DNA of 64,000 nucleotides from Tethya wilhelma (GCA_964030475.1 CAXIPT010000002.1:10885475-10949474); one strand, 5' to 3'; positions 22,980 through 34,733 are shown, numbered from the stretch's first letter. Made by a program: numbers and translations. The notes: generated by a model from the letters alone, not told the origin.

Positions 22980-24241
22980 TTAATTTCCTCTGGCTGTAAC
23001 TCGAGGCAATCCATATGCTTCATTTGATTTCAGTTCAACGACTGTTTGTCTAAACTTAGTCTCATCAATTTGTTCATATGTGGCCTCCTCGGGCGGAGCA
23101 GTTGTTTCCTTGCTCACTTTAGTTGATGGTGTCAGAAGACGTTTGTAGCTCACATAGAGAGGGATGTGTAGAGCCACAATGATGATGGTAGACAGCAGGG
23201 CGGCAGTAATGGCTGTAGCAATGAGTGGTACTGTACATCAGGGTTCTGCCCACACTGGTCGGCAGTGGTCGGGACCAACCACCACTCAACAAAAATTACC
23301 ACCACAAAGCACAAATTACCACCAAGTAATGCAACTAACAAGGCCTAGTTGTATTATTTGACACTCAGTCAAGTGACTTTTATACGATGTTTTTGTAACC
23401 ATTATAATTTTAACCACCACTCTAGATTTCTGGGCAGAACACTGGTACATGTACATGTATCAGTGGAAGGACTACCTGGTGGTGGAGGGGTGGTGACTGG
23501 TTCAGTGACTAGAGTATCAGGACCACATGTTGAAGAGTCATTGTAGAATATTGTTTCAGCTAGATACACTCTGGTAGAACCAGGAGTACTGGGGAACACA
23601 ATGTAGTATAGATGAGATTGTAATACTGGTGTATAGACATGCAAACCCTATATAAGTCTTCACATGAATCAACTCCAGTTCCAAGCAGTTTGCTCCCAAA
23701 TCTAATACCTGCAGTAGTGGGGTTTGGGCGAGGAAAAGAGTTGACTGATCCATCTGCATAGATCTCTACACTGCCAGCCCTTATAGACATCTGTTGACAG
23801 TTGAACAACACCAGTTCCACTCTTTTTACTATGACTGGAGTTCCAAAGTCAAAGCCAATAGAAATGAAGGATCCATTTAGTCTCTCCACTGTGTACAAAT
23901 CTCTAGCCCAGTCACCAGTTAGTCCACTGAGTGGTAGTATGGTGTTATCATCCAACACACTTGTACCACCATCTTGAAGGTTGCATATGTCATCATTCAC
24001 TGATGTACATCCTCCATTTGGTAATGATCCATTCAATGACTGTCTTCCCCCAGGATGAAGAGAGTGACGAATAGGTCTCAGAAGTGAATTGTTTGCTACA
24101 TAATTTATATAAATTATTGTTTAATCCATAGTCTGCTAGACATATAGTGGTTAAAGTTAAAAATTGCTTACCTTCTATCAGATAAACACTACCACTTCCA
24201 GCTAGCATTGTGAATAGCAAGTAGCAGTAGTAATGTTCCAT
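22980..24241 (-). CDS. Single-pass membrane receptor with tyrosine-motif tail
   Basis: Exon 1 (24172-24241) starts at ATG and encodes a signal peptide (MEHYYCYLLFTMLAGSGSVY). After a GTAAGC donor and TAG acceptor, exon 2 (to 24095) carries a Cys-containing ectodomain (DICNLQDGGTSVLDDNTI, IGFDFGTPVIVKRVELVLF). A further part (about 23455-23640) reads HLYYIVFPSTPGSTRVYLAE and a Thr/Pro stalk. The last exon (22980-23230) has a membrane helix (VPLIATAITAALLSTIIIV), a basic stop-transfer YKRLL, and a tail with TYEQIDE and SNEAYGLP. YEQI resembles Src-family SH2 targets and the pair is ITAM-like. Oddity: the join between exon 2 and the stalk needs a frame change near 23636-23650, by a tiny intron or an indel. 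No named family is claimed. Confidence 0.65.
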
Positions 24242-24599
24242 CTTTGAGCATGTCCTTGATACTCACAAATTATTTTAGTTCTCACCACTTGGTAATGGTC
24301 ATCAAGTCAAAGAGAATCATGGAAGGTCTTCCTGGTCATACACTACTTGCCTCATTAATTTTTACAATCTGTAGATGCATCATGTGTAGATATTCTTCTA
24401 CATTTAGTTTGCATTTGAAAATTCTAAAGAAGTACTTTTGAGCCATGTTTGTGCTGTATTTAGGGAACTGAGATTATGATAATAATCGTTAACATTTTCA
24501 TAGCCATCAGTGACCTTCAATATAACAATTAGCATCTCAAGTACGTAAAGTTAAACTACAAATCATTTTATTCTTGTATTTTTATCAGTGCCTTAACTG

Positions 24600-24930
24600 T
24601 TAATTTCCTCTGGCTGTAACTTGAGGCAATCCATATGCTTCATTTGATTTCAGTTCCACCATTGTTGTCCTGCACAATTATTTAAGAGTTAATTAGCTAA
24701 GCAAAGCTTAATAGTCTTGTAACTTACAGTTGAGGGGGAAAGGTCTAATCTTGTGTCTAAGAATATTATATAAATTAAATATTAGTATAAATTATAAAGT
24801 CTAGAATGCTGGAACAGGACACATGGTGCTCAAATCATACCTAATTCATGCAGTGTATGATTGTGGTCACTAGTGCTGGTAGTGGTGGTTCACTGATGAG
24901 AGTATCTGGACTCCATTGTAAAGTGTATAT
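24600..24930 (-). pseudogene. Relic of a tandem receptor paralogue
   Basis: 24600-24672 nearly repeats the end of the receptor tail (ELKSNEAYGLP, then the same stop), and 24870-24925 repeats the stalk phrase (SPDTLISEP against GPDTLVTEP). The membrane helix and ectodomain are not found, so this is a decayed neighbouring copy. Confidence 0.6.
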
Positions 24931-25154
24931 TTATGTCAGCTATAGATATAATACACTCTGAGTTTGTGTGCCTTTAATGCACCTGTGTACTATATACAAT
25001 TAATTTCCAGAAGCTTTTGCTTCTTCTGGCAGTAAGGTAATCAATTCCATGGATAATAAACAAGAAGTTAATGTTGAACGTGAGATCAAACAAAGAGTCA
25101 TTTAAAAAATATTCCTTTCTGCATCCACAGAGTGAGTCACAGTGTCTGGTGTGA

Positions 25155-25192
25155 AGGAAGGAAGGAAGGAGAGAGAGAGAGAGAGAGAGAAA
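25155..25192. repeat. (GGAA)n(GA)n microsatellite
   Basis: GGAAGGAAGGAAGG followed by about a dozen GA units. Confidence 0.9.
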
Positions 25193-25334
25193 GGGTGTGT
25201 GCGTGGAGGGGTGATTTAGATGTTTAATTCAAATCATTTTAGCCTTCCTACACCAGATGTTAACACCAGTTAGTAGTGAAGGTATGTCCATTGGCTTGAC
25301 TACCTCTAGTTTTTTTGTGCTTTTTTTTAAGTGC

Positions 25335-25560
25335 CCCTTCCCCTGGGACCAACAGCTTTACATTCCCGGCCCTCCAAAGGATGCGGTGAAATTCACTTCC
25401 TCATTTTTGGGGGTAGAGCTGAATTAACTCCTAGGCAGAGCTCGAAAGAGAAAATGGGAAACAAATACCTGTGGCACTGGAGGGACTCGAACCGCCTACC
25501 CATGGGTTGGGAGTCAGAGTCAATGGTGAACAAGCCACCAGGCTAGTTAGCAGCAATGTG
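25335..25560 (-). mobile_element. Putative tRNA-derived SINE
   Basis: The minus strand carries GGTTCGAGTCC at 25479-25490, a perfect polymerase III B box, preceded at about 35 bp by GCCTGGTGGCTTG, which could serve as an A box. The following 140 bp are unrelated to tRNA, as in the body of a SINE. No intact tRNA cloverleaf is drawn. Confidence 0.5.
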
Positions 25561-25689
25561 GTAAATCTGTGTGTGTGATAATTAATTCTCTGTGATCATC
25601 TCACGGCACTAACTTCATTAGTGGGAGGGGAAGTTTGTGTAATATTGCCACGGGTAACCAGTAAATTTGATCAAAGTTTGAGAATTTAA

Positions 25690-25755
25690 CACGTTGCAAG
25701 ACCTCATCCCAGTCTATCAGAAGCACAATGATTAATGAGTTGCCCAGTGGTAAGT
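25690..25755 (+). pseudogene. Second, broken copy of the LITVYQKHNELP exon
   Basis: Reads TLQDLIPVYQKHND then TAA because of a four-base insertion (ATTA); flanks 25640-25810 match 21670-21820. Its acceptor is also changed. Confidence 0.65.
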
Positions 25756-25969
25756 CACAGTGAGTGAAACTGGGCCAGTTAGGAAGGAATGCATGTTAAT
25801 TGATGGATTGTAGATTAAATAGCTGGTATGCATCTATTTATTCACCACCTGCATAGAAACTAACAGTCTATGTAATTAATGGCTGAGTGTAGATTCATGA
25901 TTGGTATGACATTGTGTAACAAGGTCATATGTGAGATTGTGTGTGTGTGTGTGTGTCTGTGTGTGTGTN

Positions 25970-28078
25970 TCCCTGAGTATCTTGCAGCAACAGATCAGGT
26001 TCAACCATTAACTGCCCATCGGCGATGGATGTACACACTTGAACTTGAACAGCACTTCTAGGGGGTACTTTCACTGTTTTGAGCAATCGCACATTGACTC
26101 TAGGAACTTGAACTGATGCACCATCTGGCTGATCAACAGCGCTATGGACATCTGGGTGGTATGTCACTATACCAAGCTGCCTGCAGACTCCTTCTCCAAG
26201 CAGAAGTTGTTCAGCAGCATCCATCTTAACATATACGACAGTGTTCATTGTCTTCTCACCAAATGACAACTCAAGGTTGATACGTCCATCTAGACGAAAG
26301 GTGTGTTGATCGTACGTCCTCAGTGTTTTATCTGGAGATTTGAACTCCTTCTTTTTAAGTCTGTTGACGGAAGCCACCTTGCGGAAGAGGTCTCCTCCCA
26401 TGATTGTGATCTCAGCTCCCGTATCCACAACACCTTCAGCTGGGACTCCTTGCACCATCACATTGGCTCTATGAGTCTGGCTACCTCTGTCAGTTATCGT
26501 CACCATCTTGACACTATCGTCATCCGAGTCTGAGTAGAGTAACTCTCTTGGGTCAACTTGTTGAGGTTGAGAAGGTTCCCTTTCAGTCACTTGTACTGCA
26601 CCTACAGGGACTTTACCACTACCTCTGCTCTCAGTCTTAGCTTGTTTACAGTCACGTTGGTAATGACCAGTTGCACCACATTTGAAACATTTGTCTGACT
26701 TAGGATTCCCTTTAGGGGTACTGGTTTTCGGGTTGTTGCTTCTACCTTCCTTCTCCTTAGAGCTGAAGCCTTTTGCTGAAGTACGCTGATTGGAGCTAGA
26801 ACTTGAGGTAGTTTGACGTTGTCTGTACTGTTGCCTCTTTCTCAGTTCGGCGAGCTGCTTTTCTTCATTCTTTGCAGTCATACACAACTCACTGTGGGAC
26901 AGAGCACCAGAAACACTTGGGCTCCTCATTAGCTCCTGCCTCAAACCTTCTTGCATCTGAGTAAACAGGAAGATACTCCTTGACTCTGGGTTTAGCTTGT
27001 CAGACCCATGAGCAACTCTAAACGCTCTCTCAAGACGTCTAAGGTATGTACTAACACTTTCACCTTCTTCCTGCACAGTGTGGCGGAAGTCCTGGACAGC
27101 CATAACTCGGCTACCTGGACCAAGGGCCTCTTTCAGCCACGCCACTGCTTTACTGAAAGTACTTCGGTCCTCCTCTGAAACCAAGTTCCACTCTTGCAGG
27201 GCTTTACCCCGCAAATGGCCTGCCAATTGGATGAGTTTTTCCTCTTCACTCCATCCATTCCACTTGGAGGCACGCTCCAATGAGGGTAGCCAATCCTCAA
27301 AATGACATTCTTCACTTTCTCCAGAGAAAGGGTCAACCGGGGGAGCTCTGCCAGTACGCTTGCTACGAGGAGAACTGTCAGTTGGGACATGGGGTCTAGG
27401 AACGTGTGAGGAGACCGTATTAGTATCACCAGGTATGAAAACTGGGGCAGCTGGATCAAGTGGCGGTCTGGAAGGAGCTAACTCAGACAAACGAGCCTGC
27501 AGTTCGGCAATCACTGAATCCTTGGACGTCAGTTCTTCATCATATGCAACTAACTGCTCGCAGTTCATTCTCCATACATCTATAAACTTCTGTTTCTCCT
27601 TGGCTAAACTTTCTTCCAATTCTGTTGCCCTTCCCTCAGCTGCTTCTAGGTCAGCCTCCAAGGTTGCAATCTGTGCATGCCCTGCACTCACCTCTTCTCT
27701 CAACCTAGTTATTTCTGCTGTTGTCTCCTCATCTTCTCCTGACTCGGGATCCTGGTGTTCACCTTCCGCACCCAATTCACCTCTGACCTCCAAAGGTTGG
27801 TAAGGGTCGGCTTCAACAAAAACGTCACCTTCATACATTAGCTGAAGTTTGTGCACGTGTCCTTCCGACTCGAGTACAACAAGTTGCACATTGGTTGGCT
27901 CTTTCCCCATTTCCCGCAGCTTCCCTGTCACTACTATCTCCAACTGTTCCATAGAATCGGTGGTTGGGACTTCTAGGGCACTTGCTAGCGACTGGAGGTG
28001 GCCCTTCGTGAGCCTCCTCGAATTTAGGGGTAGAACCTTGCCACGTAACTCCACTGCTTCCGTTGTGGACTCGGCCAT
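25970..28078 (-). CDS. Gypsy gag-protease, open frame
   Basis: One open frame of about 700 residues starts at 28078 (MAESTTEAVELRGK) and runs through gag, the zinc knuckle CFKCGATGHYQRDC and the protease DTGA motif (VVDTGAEITIMGG) to the contig join. Gag and protease are therefore in the same frame, with no frameshift signal needed. It lacks the two lesions of copy 1 and serves as the reference for them. Very close identity to copy 1 implies recent activity. Confidence 0.9.
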
Positions 28079-28331
28079 CTTACTGAACTGACAATACTGT
28101 ACTGAAGCTAACTACTAACTTTAGTCACTCACTCTATCCTCTGAAGTATTTACTCACAGGCCCTCTAGTCTCTTGCGACTGGACCGTTTCCTCCAGGGAT
28201 CTATACTGACTATTCTAGCTAGCTCCTGTACTCGAGTTCACTTCGATGTCGAAAGAACAGTGCTACTAATCTCTAGACCAACTAGTGACACTCTAGGTTA
28301 GTCTTTAAACTCAGATCAAACGGGATTCATG

Positions 28332-28493
28332 TCTCGGCGGGGACCTCCATTGTAACGTGGTCCATGGTACTCAAAGACTTATTCTTGCATTCTTTTTAGG
28401 TTACATCACATGACATACAGACAATTACTAACAGTAGTTCAAAGTTCACATTACAGTTCAATACATTACAACAGTACATTATGGTTCATTACA
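28332..28493 (-). repeat. LTR (28351-28493) and primer-binding site of copy 2
   Basis: Same 143-bp LTR as at 15726. On the minus strand the LTR is followed by TGGAGGTCCCCGCCGAGAC from 28349 downward, a candidate primer-binding site. Confidence 0.85.
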
Positions 28494-29073
28494 AACCCAT
28501 TCTATCAAAATGCTCGGGTTTTTTCTAAAAAATTGAGGTGGAGCTTGGGTGGTGGAAGGAGAGATGCAAAAGTCTGGAGCAAACTCTTTTCTCACACAAT
28601 GTAAGCATAAAATCTTCCTGTTTGCATTCCATATCCTCCTACACATGTGCACAGATTCACACCGTTACACACAAATACCCCTCCCCCCTCCCCCTTCACA
28701 CACACATTATAGCTAGCCCTCCAGAAGAGCCGTGTAAGCCAAATATGCCATCCAAATTGGATCATCTTCTGCAGCTCATAAAGGTATTCTCGTATAAAGG
28801 ACATGTCGTAGCAAACATCCTGAGGCCGAGGTAGAAGAGCCCTTCAAGGCTGAGGGGTGGTGGAAGCCACTCTCAGTCAAATTCAACAGCTGGAGGCACT
28901 GGGTTGCAAACACCAAGAGCTTCCTGAAAAAGGACAAGCAACTTCACTTTAATGTAGAAGGGTGCATGTGGAGAGTAACCATTGCATTGCAATTTCACTC
29001 TGAATCTTGAAGAGCTGAGACCTGTCAGAGGTCAAGGGTAGTTGTGAGTAACTATATTAACATTACTTCTCAG

Positions 29074-29299
29074 ATGTGAAGTGCCAATTCTCACACAAGA
29101 ACCAAAGGAGACATGTAATGATAGAGGAGATCCTCTCCAACTTAGGCCTCACGACACTCAGCTTACTGGATATGATGGTGGATATTCTTACTTACATTAT
29201 TTCCCTAAACAACCTTGGCTACTTTTCAGCGACTCTGAGGGCCCGGTACCTCTCCCACCACCCCTCACCACACCCACCTCACCCACAAGGCCAGTTTAA
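29074..29299 (+). CDS. Proline-rich terminal exon, local family, open copy
   Basis: After a polypyrimidine acceptor the frame reads CEVPILTQEPKETCNDRGDP, then YDGGYSYLHYFPKQPWLLFS and a Pro-rich end (PVPLPPPLTTPTSPTRPV), then TAA. A copy at 59803-60026 has a 4-base net deletion that shifts the Pro-rich end, and one at 15028 is broken. It looks like a cytoplasmic or secreted tail able to bind SH3/WW domains; that is inference. Confidence 0.45.
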
Positions 29300-29544
29300 C
29301 GTATACCTGGCTCATTATTGTGTATTACACTCATCTATAAGTTACATATTGATTACTTTTCTAGCCATGTACAGTAGCAATGTAGCTCTTTCTCACATTA
29401 TTATTATTCATTCTTCACATCTTCCCAACACACATGTACCCACACCTACCACAGACACTCCTCTGTATCCTCCATAACTCGCCTTCTTATCTCTCACCCG
29501 TAGAGAGGCCGTAGAAACTTTTAATAAAACTATTAAAGAAACCA

Positions 29545-29787
29545 ATGAAAATTATTACTTTAGTAATACAAGACCAAGGTTCCAAGGATTGTTTTCACAG
29601 AATATCTGGTACTGGTAAAGATGCACAAGAAAGAGCACTACGGATAAAAATATTCACCTTACGAGAAGAAGACTTCAAGAATAGCACCCAAGTGTGTTGT
29701 AGGCACTTCCCTGAAGAAGATGCAAATAAACCACCTCGCCGACTACAGCAGTATATGCTTCACAAAAAGATGTACTTGGGTTGCTGA
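29545..29787 (+). CDS. THAP-like zinc-finger fragment
   Basis: The frame includes CFHRI, a basic helix (ERALRIKIFTLREEDFKNS) and TQVCCRHFPEEDA, which match the central and C-terminal half of THAP domains (FHRFP... then VCSxHF). The N-terminal C-x2-4-C pair and the AVPTYF end are not seen. THAP domains bind DNA and often sit on P-element-like transposases. Could be a domesticated or relic transposase exon. Confidence 0.45.
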   Translation: MKIITLVIQDQGSKDCFHRISGTGKDAQERALRIKIFTLREEDFKNSTQVCCRHFPEEDANKPPRRLQQYMLHKKMYLGC

Positions 29788-30003
29788 CAGGTGGAGATAT
29801 TGATCTTCTATGGACTTCAATGCTTGGTGTTAAGGATCTACTCTGAGTGCCCTTGTCTCCCTTTTCTCATCTCTTAGTTTAGCTCGCTTGGTTCTATCAT
29901 ATCTTTTTTCATAGGTGAAGCAAAATGCTTACCAAGAGTGATGCTAGAGCTTATAATTGATATTGAGGAGAATCACCCCCCCCCCCTACACACACACTTG
30001 CAG

Positions 30004-30158
30004 AACCGAAAGACAGATGGATCAATGAGTTGGCCAAACCGGCTAAAAGATGTAATTTACTCAAGCCCATTCCACTGCTCTACCTGAAGAGCTCATTTCT
30101 AACAGAAGGAGAGGGACTTCCTACTCAAGCATTGAAAAAAAAAGCTGAGAATCGATAA
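30004..30158 (+). CDS. NELAKPAKRCNLLKPIP exon, open copy with long end
   Basis: Acceptor TTGCAG at 29998-30003, then PKDRWINELAKPAKRCNLLK, PIPLLYLKSSFLTEGEGLP and a Lys-rich end to TAA. Related exons: 31345 (split by a MITE), 42180-42290 (minus), 45791 and 61720. In 42.2 kb, 61.7 kb and 31.3 kb an acceptor lies just before RRIN, whereas here and at 45791 that intron is absent. Confidence 0.45.
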
Positions 30159-30519
30159 TAATGTTTACCATCCCACTGCTAGTAATTGAAAAAGTTATTA
30201 TGGGTTTGGTTGGCTAGCTGTCACACTTGAGGGACAATACTGAACAAACCAACGAGTGTTGTTGAGACATAACAAACATTCACTGAACTTCCCAGTTTCA
30301 TGTGCGACAAATATTTGACATGAAAACAGACTGATCCACAACTAAATTTTAATTCCTTGGTTATATAATATAAATCTACATCAGGAGAGCAGTGTGTGTG
30401 CTCCTGTCTAATGAAGATGAGAGAAGAAAACACAAACACATTAATTCTCAATACGATCTGAAATACTTAAGTGTCAGTTGGGCCTCCTTCCATGCAAATT
30501 TGGAACCAAGGAAACATCT

Positions 30520-31025
30520 GGCATGAAGATCAGGAAGGACCTCCTCTCCAAAGAGCTCTTGGAGAAGATAGATGGATGTAAGTTATTATGCTATCATGTT
30601 CTTCTGGTCTGGTGCTGCTAGCATTTGGAACTTAGTATCAGTTCATGTGTAGTGCTATGGTGTACCTTTTAGATCATGTCACCGGATGCCATGTTAAAAG
30701 ATTCCCATGTAGTGTTTTCAGATAACACTTGTTTGCTTGGTGTCATTGTTATTATTTTGGCAAACAGCTTTATATGGTCTGTTTGTCTCTGATGGCATCA
30801 CCATCGTTCAATTGAACTTCCTATTTCATGTCTAACAAGTTTAATGTTGTGAATAATCAAGAAAGCACGAAAACATTTGTAACAAATAGTTTCATTACAT
30901 CATTTCACTCCCCCTCCCCCGTTGCAGTACTAGTGGTCCGTAGAGAGGAGTCCCTCCGCCCACCTCCACTGCCCCCTCACCTCTCACCCCCCAGGGTGTC
31001 CAGGGTCACAACGGAAAGGACCAGG
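30520..31025 (+). CDS. Two further exon candidates of the local family
   Basis: 30509-30585 reads GMKIRKDLLSKELLEKIDG before a GTAAG donor; its relative at 32520-32590 reads IKIRRNLLSREILKRIDG. 30927-31022 follows a TTGCAG acceptor and reads LVVRREESLRPPPLPPHLSP before GTCAGT. The order and joining of these exons cannot be fixed. Confidence 0.35.
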
Positions 31026-31399
31026 TCAGTTTGCATCAAAAATGCACATGCACACACATCTATTATTATCTAGTGTGTAGTATAAATGTATAACTAAGCC
31101 ACCTTGGTGCGTGTACATTTAGGCCAATCAATATCCAAACCACTTGAAAATAAAACGGCTCTCTTAAGGAGACTACTTTATTTTTCAAAACTTTGAAAAC
31201 TGCATGTGGAAATTACTATTCAATTCTAACCATTTTTCACCAGCTATTCTTCTCTTCCCACCAACACTAGCAGATTGATTTTGATCAGGACTTACTATGT
31301 TATGTAGCAACAGATTATCTGCAATTATCAATCTAGGTCCATATGTCTGTCACTTACAGACGGATAAGTGAATTGGCAAAGCCATCCAAGAGATATGTA

Positions 31400-32035
31400 C
31401 AGTAGCCCGCAATAAAAAGTTCCCGTTCCGTTCCGTTCATGTAAAACAGAAAAAACAACGTACAATTTCTCGAAAAAAAACGCAAAGCTAACGTTTCGAA
31501 TTATTCATAGCCTTTTCCGTTTTACGTGGATTACGTAACGTTTAAACGTTGAATTAGCGTTCTGACAAAGAAGCACATGGCTCCAGCTTTTCTCGAGATC
31601 GTTTTGCTGGCTTGAAGACAAGTCTAAGCGCTAGAAATGTAGCGCTTGAACACCATTTTGTTGTAGAACAACAGCACAGGGCAAAAGGTACGCTGACAAA
31701 CAAATTTAGTAGCAGCATAGTTGATACACACAGCAAGAAAGCCCCAAAGCAGAGTAATTGACAGCCTTTACTAGCCTACTAGGCTAAGTTGACCGTAAAA
31801 GATCTCTCTGTTGTTGATATAAAATATTTTATTACCGTTTTCTTGCTTAGTTTTCAAGCTTAGAGCCTCCAAGTTTGACACGCAATTTGTCCGTATTTCT
31901 GCTACGTTGAAACGTCATTTTTTTATTTCCTGAAGTGATAATGAGAATTATACACGGTGACGTAACGTGTAAACGGAAGCGTTGGCACGGACGGTCTACG
32001 CAAACGGAACGGTAACTTTTTATTGTGGGCTACTG
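31400..32035. mobile_element. 636-bp MITE with TA target duplication
   Basis: Ends are inverted repeats: left CAGTAGCCCGCAATAAAAAG, right complementary (CTTTTTATTGTGGGCTACTG), extending through CCGTTCCG. TA flanks both ends. The insertion splits the exon that elsewhere reads AGATGTAATTTACTC: here AGATATG-TA-element-TA-ATTTACTC, so the empty site is known from paralogues at 30050, 42225 (minus), 45837 and 61750. TA duplication fits Tc1/mariner/pogo. No transposase frame is seen. Confidence 0.9.
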
Positions 32036-32269
32036 TAATTTACTCAAGCCCATTCCACTGCTCTAGTTTTATAATAGTCAATACTGCCACCGTCACGGAT
32101 GTGCACACTGAAGGTCTCCTCAATAGCTAGAGGGCAAAAGAACACGAGGCTCAACAAATTATTGCACTTCATACCAAGAGTATGGCAATTATATTGATAT
32201 ATACCACATTGAATGTGACTTGATTGTACACTAAATGCAGGGTTATCCCATAATACGCATTAACACCTG

Positions 32270-32596
32270 CACCGGTGGCAAAGTTTCAGAAGTTAAAAAT
32301 CCAATCGTGGAAGACTGATTATAAGGTTTATTGTATGCATATGTCATGATACATTCGTGAGATATGATGGTCTGCTACAGCGCTGCAATTCATCAAGAAT
32401 ACGGAAGAAAATTACAAAATTTGATGGATGATTATAAGAAGGTAAGGATTAAGTCAGTTAGTGACTGAGTACAAGAATTAATTAGTAAACATGCAAACAT
32501 ATATCCTCAGCACTTTCACAGGAAGGAAACAAAAGGAATAAAGATCAGGAGGAATCTCCTCTCCCGGGAGATCTTGAAGCGCATTGACGGATGTAA
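32270..32596 (+). CDS. Tail-set modules C and D with alternative end
   Basis: Module C ends VAKFQKLKIQSWKTD near 32316, though its GTAAGG donor is changed here (GATTATAAGG); module D is 32381-32441 (AAIHQEYGRKLQNLMDDYKK) with a good GTAAGG donor. Instead of module E, the next exon (about 32508-32590) reads IKIRRNLLSREILKRIDG. Unknown function; charged, probably helical. Confidence 0.4.
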
Positions 32597-33151
32597 GATT
32601 AACTATTAGTACATCGCCTCCTCTTGGTATGTTGACCCACACTACAACACTAGCACCAGTTTGTCTGATGTGGTATACAATGTTTATCTCACTTTTAGTC
32701 GAATCTACTCTCATGATGGTGCACATGGTAGGTGCCTAGGCTCATGCTCAATGCAATGCGTACGACCTCAGTAGCAAATCATGGCTGTTAACAACTTCTA
32801 TCATATTTATAAGACTGTAAGGACACCCTACATTGGAGAGACCCTCTCTTCTGAGTCCGGGGGACCCATGAAGGAGAGGACATCCTGAACTACATTTCTA
32901 CAATAAAACCTCCTTACTTCATTTCTTTCTTGATTTTTTCCGCAACTAGAAATTCTATGGAATTCTTGAAGCCAAACCGTACATGATCGCAATCAACAAT
33001 CATTGTTCACATTGAGCTGTTATAATTTGAGACATCAGTCTCATCTACCTGCTTGTCTTGCAGGTCATTGTATCAACACAACATATATGGCACATGTTCA
33101 CATTTAGTACCATATATGGTACTATAACTATAACCATAGCAACATTTTACT

Positions 33152-34733
33152 ATTGGGAACTGTGTCCCGTTGATGTTGCAATTGCACCATCCACAGTAGG
33201 GGCCAGACGCCTGGGTGGCATATGATAACTGGTGTTTGTGAAATGTTGCTCAAAAGATAAACGCGGCACAGTCATTTTATAATTTCAACTGGATTAACAT
33301 TTATTAATAGTTAGTGTGTTATAATAATAAAGTGTGAAAGTGGCAAAAGTTTACTATTCAAGCAAATTGGCTAGCTACATTCACCTGGGATGCCTCCTAG
33401 CAAACTCGTCAATCACTTCATGGAGATTAATGTCTATATCCCTGTGAATATGAAGTAGCGTAAGAGCTGTGAGCCGTTCATTACTCATGGTGGATCTCAG
33501 AGACGTCCTTATATGTTTGAGAGCACTGAAGGACCACTCAGATGAACAAGATGTTACTTGCAAAGTGCAGAGTAAGCGCAGAAGAATGGAGCTGGCAGCT
33601 TCTTGAAGAATTTGTGCAGTGACATGTAAGGTGATCGAGGGAAGCGGTTTTCATATAACCCACCCCACTACACTACACGTGGTCTATGCAGCGCCGGCAG
33701 CCTCACCTATATAATTATATGTTTTGGAGCATGCGCTTAGCGCTATAGCTGCCCTTCCCACCCTGTATATAGCTTAAACTATGACCTCATGAGGTCAATG
33801 GCGAACTGCTAGCACAATCGGAAAGTTTAAGTTCTCAAGACCATAAAGTAGACTATTAGTGAGGTAAAACGCCTGTGTATAATAGTTTGTTATTTTAATT
33901 CTTCAGTTTGATATACAAATTGGTCATTCCGCAAAATCAGTATTTACAGTACTCAAGTATAAATTAATTAGTGTATTGTTTTAACGGAGAAAAAAGGGGG
34001 TGCTCTAAAATCGGTTAGCATAATCAGTTTGAACCTTCAGGTCCACCGTAGATTTTCATCCTAGTCTAGTAACTTCTTACAACTGCTTCTAGGTTTGGAT
34101 ACAATGGTCCAGATATCTTCACTGAGTTTATGAGATATGGGTTTCATGGCGGTGTTCTTTCTTCCAACCAATGGAAGACCAGTATAGTCGGGCACTATAC
34201 AAGAGACTTGTCCTGTGCTTCTTGAAGTTCAGAGGCGGAGAGGTGTGTAAGACTTTGTCATTCTTTGGAAGGTCTGGGTTGACATGGCGGCTAAACAGAG
34301 AGTCCATGTTTTCAATGGGCGAGGAAGCCCACCTTCTGTAGAGAAGAGGGGTAAGTTGTATGAGAAAAGTAGGAGTAAAAGGGCCGGAGCACATACGAAC
34401 AGTACGAGCGTGGGAGAATCTCTCAAGAGAAGCACAAAATTTAATAATGTTGCACATGCGTAGAATCATGTTACACGTAGAACGCGGGCGCATACATAGT
34501 TTAAATTAAATTCCTTTTCCAGTATAAGTAGCTATCCAGCTTCAGAAGTGGCTATCCAGGACTGAGGTTACACAATGTCGGATAGTGTCTTGGTAAGTAT
34601 TAGTCTTTGTATAATTATACCAATTGCTTGTATGACTACACTAATATCTGTTTTAAAGTGCAAACAACTACCATGCCATGCTAATGGCAATTGCAAAGTA
34701 GTTATTGTGTATAACACACAGCTCATCTTAGCA
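33152..34733. repeat. 1,582-bp block identical to 49552-51133
   Basis: Every line compared is identical at a constant offset of 16,400. The block ends immediately before the N at 34734, and its partner begins immediately after the N at 49551. See findings: this is what an unmerged contig overlap looks like. Confidence 0.95.
33381..33640 (-). pseudogene. hAT transposase dimerisation domain relic
   Basis: The minus strand reads LRLLCTLQVTSCSSEWSFSA, LKHIRTSLRSTMSNERLTAL and LHIHRDIDINLHEVIDEFA before a stop, which matches the C-terminal hAT dimerisation region (pattern SER.FS.LK.IKT.LRS.M...RL..L..L.IHR). Catalytic parts are not found upstream, so it is a fragment. Duplicated at 49781-50040 and truncated at 9040. 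Confidence 0.8.

Larger units (their letters stand above)
25970..28493 (-). mobile_element. Gypsy LTR retrotransposon, copy 2 (5' half only)
   Basis: Contains the 5' LTR, primer-binding site, gag and protease of the same family as copy 1. It ends abruptly at the N at 25969, where a GT microsatellite abuts the protease frame, so the pol half is not attached here. The base quartet AACC follows its LTR and also precedes the LTR at 15726. Confidence 0.85.

Noticed and set aside
25479..25490. Functional tRNA gene
   Set aside because: The B box is perfect but acceptor and anticodon stems do not form a convincing cloverleaf.
34128..34493. 121-codon minus-strand frame, repeated at 50528-50893
   Set aside because: The two copies are the same sequence (assembly duplicate), so repetition is not evidence of conservation; the diverged copy at 9.7 kb supports a different frame.
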